This document shows positions 17,413 to 26,869 of a stretch of DNA of 64,000 bases, piece after piece. Source of the stretch: Janthinobacterium sp051380735 (lineage in GTDB: Bacteria; Pseudomonadota; Gammaproteobacteria; Burkholderiales; Burkholderiaceae_D); the NCBI RefSeq assembly GCF_051380735.1, contig NZ_JBNYXQ010000001.1, positions 1,178,001 to 1,242,000 on the forward strand. The letters are read 5' to 3'. The stretch's first letter is position 1. Every line of letters starts with the position of its first letter. The notes beneath the pieces were generated by a model. That model saw nothing but the letters and a program-made list of their open reading frames with translations. It made no database searches and was not told the DNA's origin. A program made the position numbers and the translations under genes.

Positions 17413-19983
17413 ATGGAAGTATCTCGCGTACGGGCCCTGCGTGGCCCCAACCTCTGGAGCCACGACACCGCCGTGGAAGCCATCGTTTCCTGCACCACGC
17501 AGGAACTCGACATTGCCCAGCTGCCTGGATTCGAAGCGCGCCTGCGCAATATCTTTCCACATCTGATCCCGCTGCAACCGCTGGGCAACTACAACGCCGC
17601 GCCGATGGCGCAGGTGCTTGAACTGGTGGCGCTGGGCCTGCAGGCGCAGGCCGGCTGCCCGGTCACCTTCAGCCGCACCACGCCGACGGTGGAAACCGGC
17701 ATCTTCCAGGTGGTGGTCGAATATTCGGAAGAAGCGGTCGGCCGCCTGGCATTGGAACTGGCGCAGCAACTGTGCCTGGCTGCGCTGGAAGACCTCGCTT
17801 TCGACCTGGCCGGCGCCCTGCAGCAATTGCAGGACCTGGACGAAGACGTGCGCCTGGGACCGTCGACCGGCGCCATCGTCAACGCGGCACTGGCCCGCAA
17901 TATTCCGTTTCGCCGCCTGACCGAAGGCAGCCTGGTGACGTTTGGCTGGGGCAGCAAGCAGCGCAAGATCCAGGCCGCCGAAATGGACGGCACCAGCGCG
18001 ATTGCCGAAGCGATCGCCCAGGACAAGGAACTGACCAAAAAACTGCTGGACTCGGCCGGCGTGCCGGTGCCCCAAGGCCGCGTGGCGGCGGACGCCGACG
18101 ACGCCTGGGCCGCCGCACTGGAAATCGGCCTGCCGGTGGTGGTCAAACCCAAGGACGGCAACCAGGGCAAGGGCGTCACCGTCAACGTCACCACGCGCGA
18201 ACAAATGACGGCCGGCTTTATCGCGGCGCAGGAATTTCGCGACGATATCCTGGTCGAACGCTACCTGCCGGGCCATGATTTCCGCCTGCTGGTGATCGGT
18301 AACAAAATGGTGGCGGCGGCGCGCCGCGATCCGCCGCAAGTGGTCGGCGATGGCCGCCACACGGTGCGCGAACTGGTCGACCAGGTCAACCTCGATCCGC
18401 GCCGAGGCAGTGGCCACGCCACCTCGCTGACCAAAATCCGCTTCGACGACATCGCCCTGGCCACACTGGCCAAGCAGGGTTATGCGGCCGACTCCGTGCC
18501 GGCTGTGGGCCAGCGCGTGGTCCTGCGCAATAACGCCAACCTGTCGACCGGTGGCTCGGCTACCGACGTCACCGTTGACGTGCATCCGGAAGTGGCGGCG
18601 CGCGCGGTGGCTGCCGCGCACATGGTCGGCCTCGATATTTGCGGCGTCGATGTAGTGGCCGAGAGTCTGTTGAAGCCACTGGAAGAACAGAACGCCGGCG
18701 TCGTCGAAGTCAATGCTGCACCGGGCCTGCGCATGCACCTGGCGCCCTCGTTCGGCAGGCCGCGCCCGGTCGGTGAAGCCATCATCGCCGCCATGTTTGC
18801 CGAAGGCGACAACGGCCGCATTCCGGTGGTGGCCGTCACCGGCACCAACGGCAAGACCACCACCGTGCGCCTGATCGCGCACCTGCTGACGGCCTCGGGC
18901 CTGCGCACCGGCATGACCAATACCGATGGCGTGTATATCGAAGGGCGCCAGATCGACAGCGGCGACTGCAGCGGCCCGCGCAGCGCGCGCAACGTGCTGC
19001 TGCATCCGGACGTTGATGCGGCCGTGTTCGAAACGGCGCGCGGCGGCCTGCTGCGCGAAGGCCTGGCCTTCGACCGCTGCCAGGTGGCCGTGGTGACCAA
19101 TATCGGCGCTGGCGACCACCTGGGCCTGAACTACATCACCACCGTGGAAGACCTGGCGGTGTTGAAGCGCGTGATCGTGCAGAACGTTGCCGACAGCGGC
19201 ATGGCGGTACTCAACGCCACCGATCCGGCGGTGGCGCGCATGGCGAAAAACTGCAGCGGCAGCGTGACCTTCTTTGCAGCCGACAAATCGCATCCTGTGA
19301 TGGCCACCCACCGCGCCCAGGGCAACCGCGTGGTGTATGTGGAAGACGGCAAGCTGGTGGCCGGGCAAGGCGCCCAGCGCCATGAAATCGCGCTGTCACA
19401 GGTGCCGATCACGCGCAACGGCGCGATCGGCTTCCAGGTCGAAAACGCCATGGCCTCGGTGGCCGCCGCCTGGGCCGTCGGCCTGGAGTGGGATGCGATC
19501 CGCGCCGGCCTGAAGTCGTTTGCCAACGAAAACGACAACGCACCGGGCCGCTTCAATGTGTTCGACTATAAGGGCGCGACCCTGATCGCCGACTACGGCC
19601 ATAATCCGGACGCCATCCTGGCGCTGGTGCAGGCGGTGGAAAGCATGCCGGCCAAGCGCCGTTTGGTAGTCATCAGTGGCGCCGGCGACCGCCGCGACGA
19701 AGATATCCGCCAGCAGACGGAAATCCTTGGCGCCGCGTTCGACGATGTGCTGCTGTACCAGGATCAATGCCAGCGCGGCCGCGCCGACGGCGAGGTCGTC
19801 GCCCTGCTGCGCCAGGGCCTCGATGGCGCCAAACGCACCAGCCATATCGATGAAATCAACGGCGAGTTTGTTGCCATCGATACGGCGCTGGCACGTCTGG
19901 GAGAAGGCGACCTGTGCCTGATCCTGATCGACCAGGTGGAAGAAGCGCTGGCGCATATCGCCAAACGCGTGGCCGAAGCGTAA
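17413..19983 (+). CDS. cphA: Cyanophycin synthetase
   Basis: 856 residues, the usual length. N-terminal domain (about 1-160), ATP-grasp domain (about 215-480; VVVKPKDGNQGKGVT, VEVNAAPGLRMH) for aspartate addition, then an intact Mur-ligase-like half for arginine addition with the loop GTNGKTTT (477-484), ENAMASVAAAWA, and the C-terminal DYGHNPDA and SGAGDRRDEDI motifs. It makes multi-L-arginyl-poly-L-aspartate, an insoluble store of nitrogen, carbon and energy, without ribosomes. ATG 17413 has AAGGA 13 bases upstream. A strong terminator follows at 20004. The breakdown enzymes (cyanophycinase, isoaspartyl dipeptidase) are not in this window. Confidence 0.96.
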   Translation: MEVSRVRALRGPNLWSHDTAVEAIVSCTTQELDIAQLPGFEARLRNIFPHLIPLQPLGNYNAAPMAQVLELVALGLQAQAGCPVTFSRTTPTVETGIFQVVVEYSEEAVGRLALELAQQLCLAALEDLAFDLAGALQQLQDLDEDVRLGPSTGAIVNAALARNIPFRRLTEGSLVTFGWGSKQRKIQAAEMDGTSAIAEAIAQDKELTKKLLDSAGVPVPQGRVAADADDAWAAALEIGLPVVVKPKDGNQGKGVTVNVTTREQMTAGFIAAQEFRDDILVERYLPGHDFRLLVIGNKMVAAARRDPPQVVGDGRHTVRELVDQVNLDPRRGSGHATSLTKIRFDDIALATLAKQGYAADSVPAVGQRVVLRNNANLSTGGSATDVTVDVHPEVAARAVAAAHMVGLDICGVDVVAESLLKPLEEQNAGVVEVNAAPGLRMHLAPSFGRPRPVGEAIIAAMFAEGDNGRIPVVAVTGTNGKTTTVRLIAHLLTASGLRTGMTNTDGVYIEGRQIDSGDCSGPRSARNVLLHPDVDAAVFETARGGLLREGLAFDRCQVAVVTNIGAGDHLGLNYITTVEDLAVLKRVIVQNVADSGMAVLNATDPAVARMAKNCSGSVTFFAADKSHPVMATHRAQGNRVVYVEDGKLVAGQGAQRHEIALSQVPITRNGAIGFQVENAMASVAAAWAVGLEWDAIRAGLKSFANENDNAPGRFNVFDYKGATLIADYGHNPDAILALVQAVESMPAKRRLVVISGAGDRRDEDIRQQTEILGAAFDDVLLYQDQCQRGRADGEVVALLRQGLDGAKRTSHIDEINGEFVAIDTALARLGEGDLCLILIDQVEEALAHIAKRVAEA

Positions 19984-20003
19984 GCGACCTGCTGCGATGA
20001 AGA

Positions 20004-20030
20004 GGCGGCGCCGATGCGCCGCCTTTTTTT
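20004..20030 (+). terminator. Rho-independent terminator of cphA'-cphA
   Basis: A perfect 8-bp GC stem (GGCGGCGC / GCGCCGCC) with a CGAT loop followed by seven T, 21 bp after the cphA stop. It isolates the cyanophycin operon from the next gene. Confidence 0.95.
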
Positions 20031-20042
20031 CGTGCTGCCCCA

Positions 20043-20061
20043 TTGCACCAGCGTGGTGCAA
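20043..20061. promoter_or_regulatory. Putative NtrC (nitrogen regulator) binding site
   Basis: A perfect 19-bp palindrome, TTGCACCA-GCG-TGGTGCAA. Its core fits the TGCACC-N5-GGTGCA form described for the enhancer-binding protein NtrC. It lies 37 bp upstream of a sigma-54 type promoter and 114 bp upstream of the GGDEF/EAL gene, a workable enhancer position. Assigning NtrC rather than another regulator rests on the motif alone. Confidence 0.7.
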
Positions 20062-20097
20062 ACACCACTCACATCACGTCGAAAATAATGTAATTTC

Positions 20098-20113
20098 TGG
20101 CATGGAAATTGCA
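20098..20113 (+). promoter_or_regulatory. Putative sigma-54 (RpoN) promoter
   Basis: TGGCATG-N4-TTGCA, with the invariant GG and GC doublets in the -24 and -12 positions at exact spacing, against the consensus TGGCACG-N4-TTGCW. The GGDEF/EAL start codon lies about 44 bp beyond the -12 element, allowing a short leader. Together with the palindrome at 20043 it suggests transcription under nitrogen limitation. Confidence 0.72.
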
Positions 20114-20156
20114 CATAAGAAACCATAACATCGGTTGACGACAAGGCGGTGCAGGC

Positions 20157-23100
20157 ATGGTGGGCAAAATCTCGCGGTTTATCGGCAAGCTGACGGTGGG
20201 GCGCAAGCTGGCCCTGATTTACCTGCTTGACCTGTCCGCCGTCATCTTCATCTCCGGCATCCTGATCAACGAAAAATACATCGCCATCGATTTTTCGCGC
20301 AAGGAGATGGCCGGCAACGCGTATATCGCCGTGGTCCGCGACGCCATGCTGCCGCTCGCGCGCACCAGCACCGAAACCCGGGGCGCACAAGCGGCGTCAA
20401 ACATCGCCCACGCCGAAAGCATACTGGGCGGCACGATGCGCAGCGCCGAACTGGCGGCCGAATTTGGCGCCCTGCTGGCGCAACCGCACAAAGTCAGCAC
20501 AGCCACCGACACTATCGCGCCGTCGCCCGTGTTTGTTGCCGGGCGCGCACTGCTGACGCGCGTGGCCAATCAATCAAATCTGATCCTCGACCCTGACCTC
20601 GACAGCTACTACACCATGTCGCTGGTGATCCTGCGCTTTCCGGAACTGCTGGAAGTGATCAACAGCATGCGTGAACTGGCATTCAAGCTGGCCACCGCCG
20701 AAGGCGCGCAGCGCCAGCGCATGCAGACCCAGTTCCTGATCCTGGAGGGGCGCATGGACGCCACCATGGGCGGCATCGGCAGCGACTACACGGAAGCATT
20801 CGAAGCGAGCACGCCGCTGCTGCGCCGTCACCTGGAAGGCTCGCGCGCGGCCCTGCGCGACGCCGTCAGCCAGTTCCGCGCCAGCACCCAGGCGCTGGCC
20901 GGCGCCGAAGCCTATCCGGCCGGACGGCAGGAACTGCTGCTGCGCGACGCGCAAGCAGTATCCGCGCTGCAGCTGGCCTGGAAGGATGCCCAGGACGAGC
21001 TGCAGCGCCTGATCCAGCTGCGGGTCGACGGCTTTTTCACGCGCATGTGGCTGCACCTGGGCACCGCCGTGCTGCTGCTGGTAATGATACTGGGGCTGGT
21101 GTTTTTCGTCGCCCGCCAGATCGCCCTGCCAATCCGCCGCCTGGCCCGCGTGGCGCAGGAGGTGCGCGAAACGGGCGACCATGGCCTGCGCGCCGACTGG
21201 CACAGCGTGGACGAAATCGGCCGCCTGGTGGGCGCCTTCAATAGCATGCTGGAACAGCTCGACTTCCAGCGCGTGGCGCAGCAGGAACTGGTGGCGCGCG
21301 CCAGCTCGTTTGATGCACAACGCCAGCTGGTCGACGCGATTCCTATTCCGCTGATGGTCACTTCGATCCCGCACCACCAGGTGCTGCACGCCAACCAGGC
21401 CGCGCATGCATGGCAGCAGGGACTCGGACTCGATCCCTGGAGCCGCGGCATGAGCGCGCAGGCCCGTTCGCGCTTCTTCCAGCGCCTGAGCGACCTCGGT
21501 GCCGTCGATGAATTCGAAGTGCTGTGGCATAGCGGTGACACGCCGACCTGGGCCCTGATCTCGGCCCGCCTGATCGACTACCAGGGCCAGCGCGCGGTGC
21601 TGTCGACCTTCACGCCGATCAACAAGATGAAGCAGATGGAGTCGCGCCTGGAACTGTGGGCCAAGGTGTTCGAGGCCTCGGCCGAAAGCCTGATCGTGAT
21701 GGACGCGAACATGCGCATTATCGCCGTCAACCAGGCCTTCCGCCGCCATTCGCAGTACGACTTGGTGGAACTGATCGGCAAGCGGCCGGCCTTTCTGCTG
21801 GCGCCCGACAATAGCCCCGAACAACTCGACAACCTGCGCCACACGTTGGTGCGGCGTGGCTACTGGCAAGGCGAAATCTCGATCCAGCGCAAGTCGATGG
21901 AAAGCTATCCGGCCTGGCTGGTAATGAACGCCGTGCGCGACACGGCTGGCGTTACTACCCACTTTATCGCCAGCTCGCTCGACATCAGCGAGCGCAAGGC
22001 CAGCGAGCGCCAGATCGAGCACATGGCGCATCACGATGCGCTCACGGGCCTGGCCAACCGCCATGTATCGAACCTGCGCCTGGCCGCCGCCATCGCGCAG
22101 GCGCGCCGCAATGGCGAAAAGGTCGGCGTGCTGTTCATCGACCTGGACCGCTTCAAGAACGTCAACGACGCGCTGGGCCACCATGTCGGCGACGCGCTGC
22201 TGCAATCGGTGTCAGGGCGCCTGCTGCAGCTGGTGCGCGACGGCGATACCGTCAGCCGCCTGGGCGGCGATGAATTCGTGGTCATCCTGAACGGCATCGA
22301 CGATGTCGAGGCCATCGGCCACCTGCTGGAAAAGCGCCTGATCCCCGCCATGCGCGCACCGCACCAGGTGGCCGGCAGCGAGCTGTATGTGTCGTGCAGC
22401 GTGGGCGTGGCGGTGTACCCGGACCATGGCGACGACCTCGACACGCTGATGCGCCACGCCGACGCCGCCATGTACCAGGCCAAGAGCGGCGGGCGCGACA
22501 ACGCGCGCATGTTCTCGCCGCAGCTGCAGGACCAGCAGTTGCAGCGACTGCACCTGGAAAGCGATCTGCGCCACGCCATCGAGCGCCAGCAACTGGTGCT
22601 GCACTACCAGCCGCGCATCGACGCTATCAGCGGCCTGCTGCAGGGTGTGGAAGGCCTGATCCGCTGGAACCATCCGCAGCGGGGCTTGATTGCGCCCGAC
22701 AGCTTCATTCCCGTGGCCGAAGAGTCCAGCCTGATCGTGCCGATCGGCGCTTGGGTGATACGCGAAGCGTGCCGCCAGCATGTGGCCTGGCGCCAGGCTG
22801 GCATCGGCGCCATCGCCGTCTCGATCAACCTGTCGGCGATCCAGCTGAAAAACGGCGCGCTGCTGGCGACCCTGCGCGAGGTGCTGGCAGAATTTTCCGT
22901 CGCGCCGGGCCAGATCGAATTCGAGCTGACCGAATCGATCCTGATGAACAATGTGGACGAGACCATCGCCATCCTGCAACAGATAAAGGCACTGGGCTTC
23001 GGCCTGTCGATCGACGATTTCGGCACCGGCTATTCGAGCCTGAACTACCTGTGCCGCTTCCCGCTCGACAAGCTGAAGATCGACATGAGCTTTGTGCAGA

Positions 23101-23333
23101 ACATCCATGAGTCGGCGCAAAATCTGGCTGTTACCAAAGCCATCATCGGCCTCGGCCACACCCTGGGCTTGACGGTGACGGCCGAAGGCGTGGAAAGCGC
23201 GGCCGACGCCGCTGTGCTGCGCCATGCCGGCTGTGACGAACTACAGGGATATTATTTTGCCCGGCCGATGCCGCAGACGCAACTGCTGGACTGGCTGGAA
23301 GGCATCGAGCAGCCTTTGCCGGCCTGCGCCTGA
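20157..23333 (+). CDS. Membrane-bound GGDEF/EAL protein with HAMP and PAS domains
   Basis: 1058 residues. Membrane helix at about 17-37, periplasmic sensor region to about 295, second helix at about 297-320, HAMP (about 321-375), one or two PAS-like domains (about 380-620), GGDEF domain with an intact RLGGDEFVV, and an EAL domain with GVEGLIRWNHP (E-x-L-x-R form) and DDFGTGYSSLNYL. It can in principle both make and break c-di-GMP; the net activity cannot be told from sequence. The upstream NtrC-like palindrome and sigma-54 promoter suggest nitrogen control. It lies directly behind the cyanophycin operon but is separated from it by a terminator. Confidence 0.93.
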   Translation: MVGKISRFIGKLTVGRKLALIYLLDLSAVIFISGILINEKYIAIDFSRKEMAGNAYIAVVRDAMLPLARTSTETRGAQAASNIAHAESILGGTMRSAELAAEFGALLAQPHKVSTATDTIAPSPVFVAGRALLTRVANQSNLILDPDLDSYYTMSLVILRFPELLEVINSMRELAFKLATAEGAQRQRMQTQFLILEGRMDATMGGIGSDYTEAFEASTPLLRRHLEGSRAALRDAVSQFRASTQALAGAEAYPAGRQELLLRDAQAVSALQLAWKDAQDELQRLIQLRVDGFFTRMWLHLGTAVLLLVMILGLVFFVARQIALPIRRLARVAQEVRETGDHGLRADWHSVDEIGRLVGAFNSMLEQLDFQRVAQQELVARASSFDAQRQLVDAIPIPLMVTSIPHHQVLHANQAAHAWQQGLGLDPWSRGMSAQARSRFFQRLSDLGAVDEFEVLWHSGDTPTWALISARLIDYQGQRAVLSTFTPINKMKQMESRLELWAKVFEASAESLIVMDANMRIIAVNQAFRRHSQYDLVELIGKRPAFLLAPDNSPEQLDNLRHTLVRRGYWQGEISIQRKSMESYPAWLVMNAVRDTAGVTTHFIASSLDISERKASERQIEHMAHHDALTGLANRHVSNLRLAAAIAQARRNGEKVGVLFIDLDRFKNVNDALGHHVGDALLQSVSGRLLQLVRDGDTVSRLGGDEFVVILNGIDDVEAIGHLLEKRLIPAMRAPHQVAGSELYVSCSVGVAVYPDHGDDLDTLMRHADAAMYQAKSGGRDNARMFSPQLQDQQLQRLHLESDLRHAIERQQLVLHYQPRIDAISGLLQGVEGLIRWNHPQRGLIAPDSFIPVAEESSLIVPIGAWVIREACRQHVAWRQAGIGAIAVSINLSAIQLKNGALLATLREVLAEFSVAPGQIEFELTESILMNNVDETIAILQQIKALGFGLSIDDFGTGYSSLNYLCRFPLDKLKIDMSFVQNIHESAQNLAVTKAIIGLGHTLGLTVTAEGVESAADAAVLRHAGCDELQGYYFARPMPQTQLLDWLEGIEQPLPACA

Positions 23334-23335
23334 TC

Positions 23336-23773
23336 TCAGTTCGCGCCGGCGTCGGCGATCGCTTGCGCCGCCACCGCGCTGGCGCGCATCTCGGCGGCGA
23401 ACATGGCCGTGGCGTGCGAGATGGCCCGCGTGGCGCGCGACAAAAAGACCGACCAGTGGCGCTGGTCGACCAGCAGCATCTCGATGCAGAACCAGACCTG
23501 GCCGCGCACGGCATGTCCCTTGACCAGCTTGATGCGGCGGTTGACTTCGTCAAGCGCGGCCAGCACGCGCTGCAGTTCCTCCGGCGTATCGATCGACCAG
23601 ACATTCGGCAAGATCAGCTTGGCGAACTGGGCGTCGTCTTCATCGAAGCACAGCACATAGCCCATGCCCTCGAAGCGGAAGGCGATGTCACCATCGCTAT
23701 CGAGGCTGGCCTGGTAGCCTTCGGCTTGCAGATGCTGGAGCAGGAATGCGGTAACGGAAGTATTGCTGGCCAT
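23336..23773 (-). CDS. YbjN/T3SS-chaperone-fold-like small protein
   Basis: 145 residues with the alternating strand/helix pattern of YbjN-type proteins: FLLQHLQAEGYQASLDSDGDIAF, then GYVLCFDEDD, a DEVNRRIKLVKGHA segment and a VWFCIEMLL strand. Such proteins adopt a secretion-chaperone-like fold and have modest, poorly understood regulatory roles. ATG 23773 has GAAAGGA at ideal spacing. Convergent with the GGDEF/EAL gene with a 2-bp gap. Family assignment by pattern only. Confidence 0.65.
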   Translation of the reverse strand: MASNTSVTAFLLQHLQAEGYQASLDSDGDIAFRFEGMGYVLCFDEDDAQFAKLILPNVWSIDTPEELQRVLAALDEVNRRIKLVKGHAVRGQVWFCIEMLLVDQRHWSVFLSRATRAISHATAMFAAEMRASAVAAQAIADAGAN

Positions 23774-23948
23774 GGTAGATCCTTTCAGGGGCGATGCCGG
23801 CAAACCGTGATGGTGCCGCTGCATACCTCCTCAACGACGCTACCAGCCCAAAATACAAAATTATTTTGAGCGCGAGTAAAATTTTCCTGAAAGCATCGTT
23901 TTAGCGCCAGACTTGATCTGCCGCAAAGTAAAACGGCACGGCACTTTT

Positions 23949-24263
23949 ATGCTGTCAGTTCCTGATCACATTGCGGCGGAGAGCGGCATGGGTGGCGCAC
24001 AAACAGTTCCTCATCAATTATTCCAGCCCGATATCCCGGCGCGGCTGGACATGCGCACCTGCGCGCTGGTCGAGCATGCGCTGGCGCTGCAGGACATGGC
24101 CGGCACCGGCGCGGCAGCCCTGTTCCTGCACTGCCACGACGTGCCGCTGGCCACCGCCCTGCGCGTGCTGACCAGCGGGCCGCAGCGGCGCAAGGCTGGC
24201 CCACACCTGTTCGCCCGCTTGCGCCCGCGCGCAGGGTCCGGCAAGCGCACGCCAGCATCGTGA
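23949..24263 (+). CDS. Small protein of unknown function, possibly frameshifted at its 3' end
   Basis: About 104 residues, starting MLSVPDHIAAES; the middle (ARLDMRTCALVEHALALQD, then AAALFLHCHDVPLATALRVL) looks like a genuine short helical protein. I do not recognise it. From about 24190 the current frame becomes Arg/Pro-rich and ends at 24263, while another frame (phase of 24254) reads naturally through IVIAVTNPSFFPSIV and ERLAELLGRMR to a stop at 24373, overlapping the end of the convergent ygiW-like gene by 20 bp. A one- or two-base indel near 24190-24240 would join them. Confidence 0.5.
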   Translation: MLSVPDHIAAESGMGGAQTVPHQLFQPDIPARLDMRTCALVEHALALQDMAGTGAAALFLHCHDVPLATALRVLTSGPQRRKAGPHLFARLRPRAGSGKRTPAS

Positions 24264-24353
24264 TCGCCGTCACCAACCCTTCGTTCTTCCCGTCCATCGT
24301 GGCCGGCATCGCCGCCGTCGAACGCCTGGCCGAACTGCTGGGGCGCATGCGAC

Positions 24354-24764
24354 TTAGTTCGTCACGACCTTGACCTGTTTCACGTCCAGGGTCGACTCGC
24401 CAAAGGTTTCCTTGTCGAATTCACCGGTCAGTTCCACCAGCGTCGTATGGTCGATCTTGACGCCCTGTGGAAAGCGCTTGGCGTCGATTTCCACCGTCAT
24501 CTTGCCGCTGGCATCGGTAAATTCATACTCCTCGCCACCCTTGTGGCTGGTCAGCTTGCCCTTCACCTTCACGTATTGATCGTCCTTGGCCTTGGCCAGC
24601 ACGTCCTTCGCCGTGGTCAAGGCCACGCTCGATGGGCCGGTGTAGCCGCTTGCAGCGGCGGGCGCCGTATTCGACGGCCCGGTGTAGCCGGCAGGCTGGG
24701 CGATGGCAAAGGCAGAGGCGGCAATCATGGCACTCATGCAGGAGATGGTCAGTATTTTTTTCAT
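24354..24764 (-). CDS. YgiW/YdeI-family periplasmic OB-fold stress protein
   Basis: 136 residues. A clear signal peptide (KKILTISCMSAMIAASAFA, cleavage near residue 22) precedes two copies of a GYTGPS motif and an OB-fold (BOF) domain with VKVKGKLTSHKGGEEYEFTD, GKMTVEIDAKRF and LTGEFDKE. Family members protect against cationic peptides, peroxide and metals and are often linked to QseBC/PmrAB-type two-component systems. The same arrangement is seen here: it lies 82 bp downstream of a QseC-like kinase on the same strand. Confidence 0.9.
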   Translation of the reverse strand: MKKILTISCMSAMIAASAFAIAQPAGYTGPSNTAPAAASGYTGPSSVALTTAKDVLAKAKDDQYVKVKGKLTSHKGGEEYEFTDASGKMTVEIDAKRFPQGVKIDHTTLVELTGEFDKETFGESTLDVKQVKVVTN

Positions 24765-24846
24765 GGTCAATCCTCTTCGGTAGTGGTGGAGTTTGCCTGT
24801 CGCTGCAGGCACAAGCGCATTACACCGAGCCGACATTAACCGTATC

Positions 24847-26214
24847 TTAAGGTGCAGCCCCGGCTGGGAAATCCAGGGTCACGCCCAGGCCTCGACCGTC
24901 CAGGCCAGGACCGAACGCCAGCGCAATGCCATGCAAGTCGGCAATGCGCTTGACGATGGAAAGGCCCAGTCCACTGCCAGATTGCTGCTGGCCCAGCACG
25001 CGGAAAAAGCGCTCGCTGAGGCGCTGCCGGCTGGCCTGGTCCACCCCGGGCCCATTGTCGCGCACGCTGATGCGGGGCCGGCCCGCGTGCAGTTCGGCCA
25101 CCAACTCGATGCGGCTGCCGTCAAGGCAATAGCGCAGCGCATTGTCGAGCAAGTTGCGCAGCACAATATCGAGCATGGCAGGGTCTGCCTCAACCGATTC
25201 GAGTTCGCAGCGCGCGGCCAGCACCATGCTGCGCCTTGCCGCCTCTGGCGCGTGGAGTGCCAACAGGTTTTCCAGCACCGGCGCCAGCATCACGGGCTGG
25301 CTGGCCAGTTGCCCGCGCGCCAAAGGGTCCAGCCGTGCCAGGGTCAGCAGGCTGTCGACCAACGCCGTGACGCGCGCAATATCGCGGCGCAGCTTCTGGA
25401 ATGGCGCGACCAGATCGGGATGCTGGCGCTGCAGCAGTTGCACATGCATGTGCAGGCCGGCCAGCGGCGTGCGCAGTTCGTGGGCGGCGTCGGCCGTAAA
25501 GCGGCGCTCGGACTGCAGCGCCGTGTCCAGCCGCGCCAGCACGCCATTCAGGGCCTGCACGATGGGCAGCAATTCGCGCGGCTGGCCGGCCGGTTCCACC
25601 TGCGCCAGGTCGTCGGGACTCTTGCCGGCAATCGCCGCGGCGGTCGCGCGCAGCGGTTTGAGCACCCTGCCCGTCAGCAGCCAGCACACCAGCGCCAGCA
25701 GCACCAGGAAGCCGGCGATCGGCAGCCACAGGTGCTCGGCCAGTTCTTCCAGGATATCGTAGCGCTTCTTGTATTGCTGGCCCACTTGCACCTCGAAGTG
25801 GCGCTGCTCGTCACGTATCACGAATACGCGCCAGCGGCGCTGCGCCACTTGCGGGTCGGCAAAGCCGTCGCTATCGTCAAAGTCCGTCACGAAAGGCTGC
25901 GCCGGCGCGCCGCTGCTGCGTTGCACCACCTTGCCGCCAACCACGATCTGGTACTGCATGTCGACCTTGCGCGCCGGTCCGCCGGCCCCTTGCGCGCGTT
26001 CCAGCAATCCGCGCTGCTGCCAGTCGGTGGTGGCGGCCATCAGCATCTGGCCCGATTCCTCCAGCGCATCGTCGAACACCTCGTTGGTTTCATGCCAGGC
26101 GATGATGGTGACGATGCCCAGGCTGGCCAGCCACAGCACCGTACTGGCGGCCACGATGGCGGCCAGCAGGCGCCGCCGCAACGACCAGGGCGTGAGTTCA
26201 GCGCTGGCTGTCAT
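24847..26214 (-). CDS. QseC/PmrB-like sensor histidine kinase
   Basis: 455 residues. Two membrane helices (about 15-37 and 160-180) flank a periplasmic sensor with MQYQIVVGGKVVQRS; then HAMP, a HisKA helix with the phospho-His in ADAAHELRTPLAGL, and an ATPase domain with RNLLDNALRYCLDG (N box), DNGPGVD (G1) and GSGLGLSIVKRI (G2). It partners the response regulator whose 3' end it overlaps by 17 bp. The signal is unknown; metals, cationic peptides or hormone-like signals are typical for the family. Confidence 0.93.
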   Translation of the reverse strand: MTASAELTPWSLRRRLLAAIVAASTVLWLASLGIVTIIAWHETNEVFDDALEESGQMLMAATTDWQQRGLLERAQGAGGPARKVDMQYQIVVGGKVVQRSSGAPAQPFVTDFDDSDGFADPQVAQRRWRVFVIRDEQRHFEVQVGQQYKKRYDILEELAEHLWLPIAGFLVLLALVCWLLTGRVLKPLRATAAAIAGKSPDDLAQVEPAGQPRELLPIVQALNGVLARLDTALQSERRFTADAAHELRTPLAGLHMHVQLLQRQHPDLVAPFQKLRRDIARVTALVDSLLTLARLDPLARGQLASQPVMLAPVLENLLALHAPEAARRSMVLAARCELESVEADPAMLDIVLRNLLDNALRYCLDGSRIELVAELHAGRPRISVRDNGPGVDQASRQRLSERFFRVLGQQQSGSGLGLSIVKRIADLHGIALAFGPGLDGRGLGVTLDFPAGAAP

Positions 26215-26869
26215 CGTTTTTCAGCCGGTAGCCCAGGCCGCGCACCGTCACGATGCTGTCGGCGCCGAATTTCTTGCGCAAGTTATGGATATACACTTCG
26301 ATGGCATTGCTTTCCACTTCATCGCCCCAGCCGTACAACGCTTCCTCGATCTGCGCGCGCGTGACGATGCTGTTTTTTCGCAGCAGCAGCGCGTACAGCA
26401 CATGGTATTCGCGCGCCGTCAACGCCACCGGCTGGCCGTCCAAGCTGGCCTGTTTGGTCTCGATATTGAGGGCCATGCCGGCGTGCGCCAGCGCATTGCT
26501 GACCTGGCTGGCGCCGCGCCGCACGGCGGCCCGGATACGCGCCGACATCTCTTCCAGTTCGAACGGTTTCACCAGGTAATCGTCGGCGCCCAGGTCCAGC
26601 CCTTCGACCCGGTCGGCCAGCGCATTGAAGGCGGTGATCAGTATCACCGGCACGGCGTTGCCGGCGCTGCGCAATTGCGCCAGCAAGGCGTCGCCGCTCA
26701 TGCCCGGCAGGCCCCGGTCGAGCAGCACGCAATCATAGTGATGGGTCATCAGGGCGGTCTGCGCCGAATCGCCGCGTTCGACCCAGTCGACGGCGTGCTG
26801 GTCCAGGCGCAACCAGGCCAGGATGGTTTCACCGAGGGAGATATCGTCTTCGGCCAGCAGGATGCGCAT
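26198..26869 (-). CDS. OmpR-family response regulator (QseB/PmrA-like)
   Basis: 223 residues. Receiver domain with AEDD acidic pocket, phospho-Asp in VLLDRGLPGM, and K in LVKPFELEE; the C-terminal winged helix has LTAREYHVLYALL and the recognition region SNAIEVYIHNLRKKFG. First gene of the regulator-kinase-ygiW set and presumably the activator of the OB-fold gene at 24354. Confidence 0.94.
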   Translation of the reverse strand: MRILLAEDDISLGETILAWLRLDQHAVDWVERGDSAQTALMTHHYDCVLLDRGLPGMSGDALLAQLRSAGNAVPVILITAFNALADRVEGLDLGADDYLVKPFELEEMSARIRAAVRRGASQVSNALAHAGMALNIETKQASLDGQPVALTAREYHVLYALLLRKNSIVTRAQIEEALYGWGDEVESNAIEVYIHNLRKKFGADSIVTVRGLGYRLKNDDSQR

